A DNA stretch of 54,997 bases from positions 1 through 54,997 of the forward strand of contig JAFYAC010000068.1 in assembly GCA_017540905.1 (NCBI GenBank). The letters run 5' to 3'. The translations under genes and the position numbers were made by a program. Shown here one piece after another: positions 34,335-43,800 of the stretch (positions are counted from its first letter, which is position 1; each line of letters starts with the position of its first letter). The notes beneath the pieces were generated by a model. The model was not told where the DNA came from and made no database searches. It was given only the letters and a program-made list of their open reading frames with translations. Source of the stretch: Kiritimatiellia bacterium (lineage in GTDB: Bacteria > Verrucomicrobiota > Kiritimatiellia > CAIQIC01 > Lenti-01).

Positions 34335-35914
34335 ACGAACCGAAAATGTTTTGCTTCCAGTGCCAGGAGACGGCGGGGAACAAGGGCTGCACGATCTGCG
34401 GAGTGTGCGGCAAGACGGCGGACGTCGCCGCGTTGCAGGACGGGCTGGTATTCGAGACCAAGCGTCTCGCCGCCGCCACGACCGCGCTGCGCGCCGCCGG
34501 AAAACCCGTCGGCAGGGACGTGAACCATCTCGTGACGGTCAATCTCTTCATGACCATCACGAACGCGAATTTCGACGCGGACGCCATCCGGGCCGCCATC
34601 GAAAAGACCAAGGCCGTGCGGCTGGAATTGGCCCCGAACGACGCAATGGGAGCAAAGGACCACATCGGAGTTCTCGCGACCGCGGACGAGGACATCCGCT
34701 CCCTGCGCGAGCTGGTGACATACGGCCTCAAGGGGCTCGCCGCCTACTCCAAGCACGCAAACGCGCTTATGCAGGACGACGAAGAGGTCGATGCCTTCAT
34801 CCAGCGCGCGCTGGCGGCGACGCTCGACGATTCGCTGGGCGTGGACGGCCTCGTCGCGCTCGCGCTCGAAACCGGCAAGTACGGCGTCGCGGGCATGGCG
34901 CTCCTCGACAAGGCGAACACGGACGCCTACGGAAATCCGGAAATCACGGAGGTGGACATCGGCGTGCGCGGCAATCCGGGCATCCTGGTTTCCGGCCACG
35001 ACCTCCGCGACCTGGAGATGCTGCTGGAGCAGACGACCGGCACGGGCGTGGACGTCTACACGCACTCCGAGATGCTTCCGGCCCACTACTACCCGGCGTT
35101 CAAGAAGTATGCGCACTTCGCCGGCAACTACGGCAACGCCTGGTGGAAGCAGAAGGAGGAGTTCGAGAAGTTCAACGGCCCGATCCTCATGACCACCAAC
35201 TGCGTCGTGCCGCCCGCCGCCTCCTACAAGGACCGTCTCTGGACGACCGGCGCGGCGGGCTTCCCCGGATGCCGCCACGTCCCGGGCGGTTGCGGCGAGA
35301 CGAAGGATTTTTCCGCGCTGATCGCGCAGACGAAAACCTGTCCGCCGCCCACCCAAATCGAAACCGGCAAGATCGTCGGCGGCTTCGCCCACGAACAGGT
35401 GTTCGCGCTCGCGGACAAGGTCGTGGAAGCCGTCAAGAGCGGCGCCATCCGCAAATTCGTCGTCATGGCCGGATGCGACGGCCGCCAGCGCACCCGCGAA
35501 TACTACGCGGAGTTCGCGAAGAAGCTCCCGGGCGACGTCGTGATCCTGACGGCCGGCTGCGCCAAGTACAAATACAACAAGCTCGGCCTGGGCGACATCG
35601 GCGGCATCCCGCGCGTCCTCGACGCCGGGCAGTGCAACGACTCCTACTCGCTCGCGCTCATCGCCCTCAAGCTCAAGGAAGCCTTCGGCCTCGACGACAT
35701 CAACCAACTGCCGCTCGCGTTCAACATCGCGTGGTACGAGCAGAAGGCCGTCATCGTGCTCCTCGCGCTCCTGCACCTCGGCGTGAAGAACATCCACCTC
35801 GGGCCGACCCTCCCCGCGTTCCTCTCCCCGAACGTCGCCAGGGTCCTCGTCGAAAACTTCGGCATCGCCGGCATCGGCACCGTGGACGACGACCTCAAGG
35901 CGCTCGTCGGATAG
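34331..35914 (+). CDS. hcp: Hybrid cluster protein (hydroxylamine/nitric oxide reductase)
   Basis: This is a 527-residue Hcp. The N-terminus binds the cubane cluster through [19 protein letters not shown] and GVCGK. Ligands of the hybrid 4Fe-2S-2O cluster are visible in order in [50 protein letters not shown] and [12 protein letters not shown]. The enzyme reduces NO to N2O or hydroxylamine to ammonia and protects against nitrosative stress in anaerobes; it is cytoplasmic. The ATG overlaps the ferredoxin stop. The length is that of the short class found in strict anaerobes. Regulation by the divergent Crp/Fnr protein is likely from layout. Confidence 0.96.
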   Translation: MNEPKMFCFQCQETAGNKGCTICGVCGKTADVAALQDGLVFETKRLAAATTALRAAGKPVGRDVNHLVTVNLFMTITNANFDADAIRAAIEKTKAVRLELAPNDAMGAKDHIGVLATADEDIRSLRELVTYGLKGLAAYSKHANALMQDDEEVDAFIQRALAATLDDSLGVDGLVALALETGKYGVAGMALLDKANTDAYGNPEITEVDIGVRGNPGILVSGHDLRDLEMLLEQTTGTGVDVYTHSEMLPAHYYPAFKKYAHFAGNYGNAWWKQKEEFEKFNGPILMTTNCVVPPAASYKDRLWTTGAAGFPGCRHVPGGCGETKDFSALIAQTKTCPPPTQIETGKIVGGFAHEQVFALADKVVEAVKSGAIRKFVVMAGCDGRQRTREYYAEFAKKLPGDVVILTAGCAKYKYNKLGLGDIGGIPRVLDAGQCNDSYSLALIALKLKEAFGLDDINQLPLAFNIAWYEQKAVIVLLALLHLGVKNIHLGPTLPAFLSPNVARVLVENFGIAGIGTVDDDLKALVG

Positions 35915-35921
35915 GCCGCCG

Positions 35922-36302
35922 GTGCACGCGCTCCTGCTCTGCCGCGTGTACGAAGCCGGGGATGCGCCGCCCGACGCGCGGCGCATCCTCGTCGACCGGC
36001 TCTGGCCGCGCGGCATCCGCAAGGACATCCTCCGTCCGGGCGACCGGTGGGAGAAGGATGTCGCCCCCACGCCCGCCCTGCGCACGTGGTTCGGGCACGA
36101 TCCGGCGCGTTTCGGCGAGTTCTCCCGCCGTTACCGCGCCGAACTCGCCGCCAACCCGGCGGCGGCAACCCTCGCCCGCGATGTCGAGGATGCGCTCCGC
36201 GACGGCGGCGTCTGCCTCCTCTACGCCGCCCGCGACCCCGTCCGCAACCACGCCGCCGTCCTCCGGGACTGGCTGGTTGCGGCTGCTGGGAAACGCGGGT
36301 GA
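35922..36302 (+). CDS. DUF488 (YeaO-like) family protein
   Basis: This is a 126-residue protein starting at GTG 35922, 7 nt after the hcp stop. It carries the family text RILVDRLWPRGIRKDIL (about 21-37), WEKDVAPTPALRTWFGHDP and FSRRYRAELAANP. DUF488/YeaO proteins are small, cytoplasmic, and of uncertain function; several sit with nitrosative or oxidative stress genes, as here. It probably closes the hcp operon. No catalytic residues can be named. Confidence 0.88.
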   Translation: MHALLLCRVYEAGDAPPDARRILVDRLWPRGIRKDILRPGDRWEKDVAPTPALRTWFGHDPARFGEFSRRYRAELAANPAAATLARDVEDALRDGGVCLLYAARDPVRNHAAVLRDWLVAAAGKRG

Positions 36303-36655
36303 AGCCAGACGTACCGCGAACGGCAAGCAAACGGGAAGCGGGAGGGAAATGGGAGGAAGAAATCTACAAGAATGTCTCGAATGCCGCTTCGCGGCCCCGG
36401 ATGGATGGGAGTCGGGGGGGATGTCTACATTGAAAAGCATGAAAACCGCTTCGCGGACAAGGAACGCATGGAGGGCGGATGGGGAGAGACAACTGGACAA
36501 CTCGGGCGGGAAACGGATGGGAAAGCGGGAGGAGGCTGGGGGCGCGGGCGTCCCGCCCGCGACGATTCCGGAAAGCGAAAACCGACCGAAAACCACCTGT
36601 TTTCCATAATCGCCCATCCAGCGGCGCGGCTGGAAGCCGCACCTATCAAGGGAGA
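36303..36655. repeat. Non-coding stretch with two REP-like hairpins
   Basis: No gene is visible here. Two short perfect hairpins stand out: CGCGGGCG-TCC-CGCCCGCG (36543-36561) and GCGGCT-GGA-AGCCGC (36626-36640). Both look like repetitive extragenic palindromes. The stretch before them is purine-rich. Confidence 0.4.
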
Positions 36656-36849
36656 TTGTCCACAAACTCCAAGTGTCCACAAATGGCAACGCGGGATTCG
36701 AGGTCGAAGGGCTTGGACATGGTTTATTTGTATTTGGGTTTTTGGACAATTGTGGACATTTGGGGTTTGTGGACATTTTCCGGGGAAGGAAGAATTGTCC
36801 ACAAACTTCAATTGTCCACAAATATCAATATAAATCAAAATATAAATAT
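36656..36849. repeat. Cluster of six DnaA-box-like TGTCCACA sites next to an AT-rich stretch
   Basis: TTGTCCACA occurs at 36656, 36795 and 36812, GTGTCCACA at 36673, and two inverted copies (ATGTCCACA on the minus strand) at 36751-36759 and 36768-36776. They come as three pairs spaced 17 bp within each pair, two direct and one inverted. TTGTCCACA is the DnaA box of many GC-rich bacteria. Directly after the last pair lies AT-rich DNA (36819-36850), as in an unwinding element. It could be an origin, a DnaA-titration site or a REP-type repeat. Confidence 0.45.
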
Positions 36850-36874
36850 AAGGCCGCCCGAGTGGGGCGGCCTT
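36850..36874 (-). terminator. Strong hairpin terminator after the rpoC relic
   Basis: AAGGCCGCC and GGCGGCCTT form a 9-bp perfect stem with a 7-nt loop. On the minus strand it is followed by ATATTTATATTTTG, and it starts 18 nt after the rpoC-relic stop (36893-36895). It was probably the native rpoC terminator carried along with the relic. Confidence 0.7.
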
Positions 36875-36892
36875 GTGCAACGTGGCGCGGGG

Positions 36893-37160
36893 TCAGGCGA
36901 CCGGGGCGGGCTCGGGGGCGGGCTCGGAGGGAGCCGTGGGGAGGGTGTCGGGGAGGAGGTCTTCGGCGGGGATGGGTTCGGCGAGGGGGACGAGTTTGAT
37001 GTTGCGGTACATGCTGAAGCCGGTGCCGGCGGGGATCATGTGGCCCATGATGACGTTTTCCGGTGTTCGAGCACGACGATGTCTTCCATGCCGGTGGCTT
37101 CGTCGACTTCCTTGCGGACGGTGACGCCGACGATGAAGTCGCGGAAGTCGACCTTGCCTC
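36893..37160 (-). pseudogene. rpoC: rpoC 3'-end relic with internal deletion (RNA polymerase beta')
   Basis: On the minus strand two pieces of the beta' C-terminal region are joined. The first reads VDFRDFIVGVTVRKEVDEAT then GMEDIVVLEH, ending near 37065. The second, in another frame, reads ENVIMGHMIPAGTGFSMYRN then IKLVPLAEPIPAEDLLPDTL and ends at TGA 36893-36895. ENVI.GH.IPAGTG..RYR is the hallmark of the rpoC end. A deletion of the intervening part left the frames out of register. No start or N-terminal part exists, so this is a displaced copy, not the cell's working rpoC. Its downstream terminator is still attached. Confidence 0.75.
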
Positions 37161-37220
37161 CCCCACCCCATCAAGCACCCGGGTTTTGGCCAATCTGGTA
37201 GCTCATCGGGGAAAGGGCTG

Positions 37221-37322
37221 TTTTCCAATGATTGGAAAATATTTTTCCAATGGTTGGAAAATTTGCGGCGATTTTTCCAATGATTGGAAAAATTTTTCGC
37301 GCATTTTCCAATGATTGGAAAA
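37221..37322. promoter_or_regulatory. Four phased 19-bp palindromes TTTTCCAATGATTGGAAAA
   Basis: Copies are at 37221-37239, 37243-37261 (one change), 37273-37291 and 37304-37322. Each is a perfect or near-perfect dyad around one base. Centres are 22, 30 and 31 bp apart, close to two, three and three helical turns, so a protein would bind on one face of the DNA. A one-base loop makes RNA hairpins unlikely. The target gene is unclear: the array lies between the rpoC relic and the 3' end of the secreted-protein operon. Confidence 0.6.
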
Positions 37323-37348
37323 GTTTTAAATGGAACGAAGATTCTTTC

Positions 37349-37365
37349 AAGGGGGCTGTCCCCTT
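37349..37365 (-). terminator. Hairpin at the end of the secreted-protein operon
   Basis: AAGGGG-GCTGT-CCCCTT forms a 6-bp stem that starts inside the stop codon of the last gene. No T-run follows on the minus strand, so factor-independent termination is uncertain. A similar hairpin lies in the operon leader at 50837-50853. Confidence 0.4.
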
Positions 37366-37825
37366 AATTTACGAGCGCCTCCCGTTCGGCGGGGGTGATG
37401 GCGCCGGATTCGGCTTGCGCGTCCAGATAGCTTTCGAGGGCGGCCGCGGACTCCGCGCAGAAGGCGGCGCTTTCCTCCGGCGAGCAAAGGCCCATCTCCG
37501 CGCGTCTGCGGGAACGCGCCATCGCCTTCCGCGTCCCTTCGACGGCCCGCTTGACGTCCGGCGGCACGCGCAGCAGGCCGATTTGCCCGGCGCCAGCAGC
37601 GCCCAGGACGAAGTCCGCCGCGATGCGCCGGCGCTCGGCTTCGGGGAAGATGGTGAGAGGGACGGACACGGACCCGGTCCCGTTGGAGATCGTGGCCGTG
37701 GTCGCGTCGAGCGCGACCACGACGCCCGGCACGGCGTAGCCCGCGTGGTTCGTGTAGGCGGGCTGCTCCGCGAGGGCGGAGAGCAGGAGCGCGGAGGAGA
37801 CCAGGATCAACACGATGGCTTTCAT
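37364..37825 (-). CDS. Small secreted hypothetical protein, last gene of the surface-protein operon
   Basis: This is a 153-residue protein with a clear signal peptide (MKAIVLILVSSALLLSALA). The mature part starts with a short beta segment (YAVPGVVVALDATTATIS) that resembles an SHD1/SH3-like 'V.L...T..I....G....V.L..F' pattern, and then becomes helical and charged (ERRRIAADFVL, VKRAVEGTRKAMARSRRRAE). It lies 42 nt after the giant protein. It may be a periplasmic accessory of the surface protein; function unknown. Confidence 0.7.
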   Translation of the reverse strand: MKAIVLILVSSALLLSALAEQPAYTNHAGYAVPGVVVALDATTATISNGTGSVSVPLTIFPEAERRRIAADFVLGAAGAGQIGLLRVPPDVKRAVEGTRKAMARSRRRAEMGLCSPEESAAFCAESAAALESYLDAQAESGAITPAEREALVN

Positions 37826-37867
37826 TTCCGGAATTGCAGGATTCCAGGCGTCGGGGTTTCCGGGTTT

Positions 37868-40800
37868 CTAGTTGCCGCTTCTCGAGTAGGCGCGGATGCC
37901 GAGGACGATGTCGGAGACGCCGGGGACGTCGATCCGGCCGTCCTTGTCGGAGTCCATGCCCTTGATGAAGGTCTCGAGGGCTCGGGCGCGGTCGCTGGAG
38001 AGGGAGCTCGCGGGGATGACGAGGAGCCACCGGTCGTTCCAGACGCTGCGGCCGACGAGGCGGCTGTTGTCGATGTCGTCGCCCGCGCGCAGCGTCGAAT
38101 GCCGGCGGATGGTCGCGGCGGAGTCCGTCGTCCCGTCCAGACCGCTGAACGAGGCGACCCAGTCGTCGTCGTCGAGCTCGGTCGATCCCACGGCGTAGGG
38201 CAGCGGCAGGACCTGGTCCACGACCTTGAAGGAGAGCGTCTCGCGCGACGTCCCGGCCGGGGCGCGCATGTAGTCGCGGCCGACGGGCACGAGATAGACG
38301 TTGGGCTCGACCGCCAGGCCGTCGGCGGTCTGGGTCGCGAGGGCGTCGTAGCCCTCGAACCGGACGCCGACGGAGCGGATCTTGACGGCGTAGTCGCTGG
38401 AGGAGAAGGTCGTCTCGCCGCCGAGGAGCGGGCGGCCGAAGAAGTTCTCGGCGAGGTTGACGGCCGTGGAGAAGGGGATCACGAGGCCGGGCTCGCGCAC
38501 GGCGGGGCCGGAGCCCTGCGGCGGCTGGCAGTAGCGGGCGAACTCCGGGTCGGAGAGGATGTCGTCCACCCACCAGCCGCGGAGGGCCTGGCGCCAGGCG
38601 GCGTCGCCCTCTGCGCCGGGCTTGATGCGCAGCAGCGAGTAGCGCAGCGAGAAGCGCTTGGTGGAGGCGTCGGGGTTGTTGATGCCGAGGCGGCCCTTGA
38701 GGACCTCCCAGTTGCCCTTCATGCGCGTGACGACGTCCCACAGGCCGCCGTCGGTGCCGTCGGCCACGACGGAGACGTCCCGGACGCCGAGCGCGCGCGT
38801 GGCGATTGCCTCGCGCAGGAAGGCGTCGCCGGCCTGGCGGTCGGAGGAGAGCAGACCGGTCTCGTAGTCGTAGACCTTCGCGAGTTCCCACACGTAGCGC
38901 TGCGCGACGGCGAAGGCGGCGTTGAACTTGGAGAGGGCGGCGTTGCGCTGGACGCGGTAGAACATGTCGGCGTAGCGGTTCGCGACGGCGTTGTTGCTCT
39001 GCTGCTTCCGGAGCGTCTCGCGCTCGGCGAGGAGGCGGTCGCCCTTCGCGACCTCGGCGCGGTAGGCCGCCTCGGCCGCGGAGAGCGCGGCGTAGGCGGT
39101 CTGCACGTCGCGCGCGGCCGAATACACGTCCGCGAGGAGCGTGTAGACCGAGTCCTTCACGCCGGCCTGCACGGAATACATCGCGTGCCCGGCCGCCTCG
39201 AGCATCTGGTCGGCCTCCTTCTCGGCGACGTCGTCCTCGGCCGCGAGAAGCTCGCCCTTGGCGATCGTGATGCCGACGTTGGCCGCGGTCTGGACGGCGA
39301 TATTGACGATGCTCCCGATAAACGTCGCGAGCTTCGTGGCCGTGTCCGTTCCGCAGGCCAGTCCGGCCACGAACCAGGGAACCTCCCCTTCCAGGTCGCA
39401 GACGAGGGACGCCTCCTCCTTGAGGCATTCGAGCGCCATGATGGCCCGCTCGTCCCGGAGCTTGGTCTCCCGGTATTTCGCAAGCTGGTCGAAGAGGCCC
39501 TTGGCGGTGTTGTAGGCGTTCGTTGCGTTGAGAGAGAGCTGGCTCAGGACCGGCCACTGGTCGCCGAGCTTCTTCGTGCTGCGCCCGTAGAGGTCGACGG
39601 CGCGCTCCATCGCGACGTAGGCGGCGAGGAACTCGCGGTAGGCGGCCTGGATCGTGCCCTCGGCGGCGCGGACGCTCCGCCACGAGGACGGCTTCACGAG
39701 GACGCCGCCGGGCGTGACGTTGTAGGCGATGGAAATATTTCCGTCGTTGGTGGTGGCGATGTTCGCGACGTTCCCGTAGTTGGCGTCCGCGAACTTGTAG
39801 ACGGTGACGGCCTTGTCGAGGTCCTTTTTGATCTCGGAGATGCCGTAGGGCCCGAGGTCCATGTACTGGTAGTGGTAGATGTCGGGGCCGTCGTAGCCCT
39901 GCGGGTAGGTGCCGGCGGGGCCGATGTCGTCCGGGTAGGGGGTGCCGTAGATGGCGACGAGGTCGTTGCGGTAGGCGGTCTCGAACTGCTCGAAGGAGGA
40001 GGCGTCGTCCGCCTCGGCGCGGGCGATCTGGGCGAGGCGCGAGCCGTAGCGGCTGGCGTGGTCGAGGACGGTCTGGGCGTTGTCGAGGGCGCGCTCGGCG
40101 CGCTCGAGGATCTGCTCGAAGTGGCTGGCGGTGCCGTCGGCGATCCGGGCCGGGTCGATGTCGAAGGGGATGGCGTTTCCGGAGAGGCCGAGGGGGTTGA
40201 GGCCGGCGTCGAGGTCGTTCACCTTGCGCCCGACGGCGGCGAAGTCCTCGGCGAGGAGGGCGATGGCGGGGACGGTCTCGCGCGTCACGTCGGCGATGGA
40301 ATGGTCGGCGAAGGCGGAGGCGGTCTGGTTCGTCGGGAGGAGCGAATTGACGGTCGCCCAGTTCCAGAGGGCGCCGAGGCCGGTACGGACGGCCCACTCG
40401 CCATAGCCGAAGCCCTGCGCGGCGTCGGCGTCGAAGTAGCCGGCGCCGGTCGCGCCGCCCTGGTCGCGCCAGGTCTTGCGGGCGGTGAGGTCCACGACCT
40501 CGACGCCGGCCTGGGCCATCTTGGCGGCGGCCATCGCGAGCTTCTGCTCGTCCTCGTAGTCCATGTTGACGATGGAGTCGGCGACGAGCATCTCCACCAT
40601 GCCGGGGTCGCCCCAGCGGAAGTGCGGGTTGCGGAGGAGGCGGTAGTAGCCCCAGACGGCGGAGAGGTAGTGGCCCCAGGCGTCGCCGTGGCCCTGCGGA
40701 TACTGCGCGGCGGCCTGCTCGGGGCCGATCTCGCCGCCGGAGCCGGCGATGGCGTAGTTCTGGACGTAGGCCATCTCGCCCTGCGTGATGCCCTTGGTGA

Positions 40801-43800
40801 AGTTCCACATCAGGCGGTTGTAGTAGGGGTAGGTGGTCATGTTCGGCGCGACGGCGCGGGAGCGGCCGCGCAGGAGCGCGAGCTCCTCGTCGAGGAGCGA
40901 GGGGACCTGGTTGGCGAAGCAGTAGGTGCTGGCGGGGAAGAGGCCGTAGTCGGAGACCCAGCCATCGAGGGAGGTGCAGGCGATGGTGGGGTTGGCGGCG
41001 TCGGAGTAGGCCTCGTCGCCCAGGAGCGTGTAGAGGTCGGCGAGGCGGGAGACGGCCTCGACGAGCTGCTTGTCCGCGTTGAGGTCGTCGATGCCGAGCG
41101 TGTGGGAGAGCGACTCGGCCTTGTTGAGGACGGTGTGGTAGAGCTCGAGGAGGCCGACGCTCTCGAGGTTGGCGTCGTTCAGGGCCACGTCGCCGTGGTA
41201 GGGGGCGCCGATCTGCGCGGGCATCGTGTAGGCGAGCTCGGTGGCGTTCTCGCCGAAGTCGGAGAGGCGCTGCGCGAAGGGCGTCACGTTCTTGAGGACG
41301 CGCTGCACCCAGCCCTCGGCGAGCGTGGGGCCGCACCAGTCGCTCCAGGCGTCGCCGGTGACCTCGTGGGCGGGCGATCCGGCGAGGGCGCGGTAGCGCA
41401 TCACGAAGTAGGTGTTGACGAGCTCGGAGAGGCTGGCGCCGCCGGCGCCGAGGAGGATGCCGGTGAGGCCGGCGCCCTGCTCCTTCACGACCCAGGCGTC
41501 GTAGTCGTCCGGGACGTGGCCGTCGGCCGGCGGCTCGCGCCTGAGCCACTGGAACTCGAAGTTGCCGGCGGACGTGCCGAAGGGCGCGGTGTAGAGGATG
41601 TTGAGCTGCTCGGAGAGCTTGTTGTTCGGGTCTTCGAGCACGACGAGGCCGCCGGCGTAGAGCTCGGGGACGACCTTGAGGATGTGCATCGAGACGGGGG
41701 AGCCGTCGGGGACGGCGGAGGTGTCCGGCGAGTCGTTCTCGACGAGCGTCACGTAGTTGGTGCCGCAGCCGTTGGCGACGAGCGCGTAGTGGTCGGCGGG
41801 GCGGTAGTCCACGGCGACGCGGCGCGTCTGGGCGGAGGTCGTTCCGCCGCCGGCGGCGGGGACGGAGACGGTCGCGTCCACGAGCCGGCGCATGGAGGGC
41901 TGGACCTCGTTCGTCGCGAGCGCGGCGACGGCGGCGTCCCAGCGCGTCTTGGCGGCGCCGGTCTTGGTGCAGATCGCCTTGAGGGCGGCGCGCTCGCCGG
42001 CCGAGAGCGTGTTCACCTGCAGGTAGCTCGTGCCGGCCTTCTTCTCGACCATCTGCCCGACGAGGACCATGCGCTTGTCCTCGGCGGCGTTCATGTCCAC
42101 GTAGAAGCGGTCGGAGACGTTCGGCGGCAGGCCGGTGAAATGGTATTTGCCGCCCTTGAGCTGGCAGGTGCCGGCGCTGCCGAGCGTGAAGCCGTATTCG
42201 CCCGGGAAGTCGTCCGCGACCGCGAGCGGCGCGGTCTGGGCGACGGTCGGGTCGATGAGCGTGACGACGGTGCCGGAGCGGTCGTCCGAGGGCTCGGAGC
42301 GCGGAACGGGATAGACGACCGCCATCGAGAGCGCGTTCCAGACCTCGGGCAGGCCCTGGTCGGCGGTGGAGAGCGTCTGGCCGATGCGCATCGCGGGGAT
42401 CTTGTCGTCGGCGGGCCAGACGGAATGCCACGTCCACGGGAGCGGCGGCCGGGTGGCGGCGGTGTCCGCGGTCGGCGCCTCGTCCGTATCCGCGAAGGCC
42501 ATCCAGCCGACGAGCGTGCCGGGCGCGGGCTGCGTCGCGAGCGTCGGGAAGCAGAAGCCGGGCTGCATCGGGTAGAAGTTGAACTGCGAGGTCGTGCCGT
42601 CGCGGCGCGCCCACATCCGGTTGTGGCGGTCGCGGTAGACGACGGCGTCGTCGCCCTCGGCCGACTTCTCGCAGCAGTAGTTCTTCTGGTTGTGGAAGCC
42701 GTCGAGGAAGTCGAGCGGGTGCGGCCCCTCCATCAGGTTGCCGGCGACGATGTCGCTCCCGAGCCGGGAGTAGACGGCGTTGGTGAGGCACACGTGGTAG
42801 GCGCGCATCGCGCCCTTGCCGCCGTCGTTCCATTCGGCGAGGACGAACGGCTCGGAGGAGTCCGCGCGGTTGAGGTCGCAGCGCAGGGCGTAGACGACGC
42901 AGCCGTCCGCGCCATCGCGCACGAAGGCGTGCTCCTCGTTGGGGTTGTAGCCGACGGCGTTCCGGTCGTTCTGCGCGTAGATGCGCGGCGCGACGCCGCC
43001 CGCGGCGGGGAGCTCGCCGGCGGAGAGGCCGGGGCCGCCGGGGGAGACGGAGAGGCAGCCGAGGGACGCGAGCGTCCGGCCGCTCGCCGTGTCGGCGGAC
43101 GTGCGGGCGTCCTGCCCGGGGACGTGCGCCAGGTCGGCCGCGCCCTCGAAAAGCCACGAGTAGCGGCGGCGGGCGGTCGATTCGGTCGTGCCGCCGGCGA
43201 CGTAGGCGGCGAGGTCGTCCTCCGCGAGGAGGAAGGGCCACACGACGATCGCGTCGAGGCCGACGCCCGTCGCGGAGGACGCGCCGGCGGCGGCGCCGAG
43301 CGCGAGCGCGCATTCGTTGGTGGCGAAGGCCGCGGCGTCCGCGAAGGCCGCCGTGGCGGCCTTCTCGCCGTTGCGGTAGATCGCAAGCCCGTTGTTCTTC
43401 GCGTCCACCTCGCACGCGATGTGCGTCCACTCGTTGGAGGGGACCGCGACGTCGGTCCCGTTCACGCGGAGCGTCGTCGCGTCCGCGGCATCCACGACGA
43501 GCGCGCCGCCGCCGAGCGCGAGGACGCGCCCGGGCGTGACGGGGTCGTATTCGGCCGCGCGGAAGGCGCCGTTCACCCAGAAGCCGAGCGTCGCGCCCGT
43601 GAGCGCCGAGCCGGGGACGAGGTCCTCCGCGGTGGCGGAAGAATTGGTTTCCGCGAGATAGATCGCCCGGGAGCTGGCGGAGAAGGACTGCCCGGCGCCG
43701 CCGAGCTGCGAGGCGAGGACGATTTCGTGCGTCTCCTCCGGGAGCGGCCAGATCGCCTTGTAGCGCTGCGCGATGGTCGGGAAGACGATCGGCGAGGGCA

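Noticed and set aside
36656-36850. Calling this the chromosomal oriC as a feature
   Set aside because: The box spacing fits, but there is no dnaA, dnaN or other origin-linked gene nearby, and the sites could be a dispersed repeat. I kept it as a repeat and a finding.
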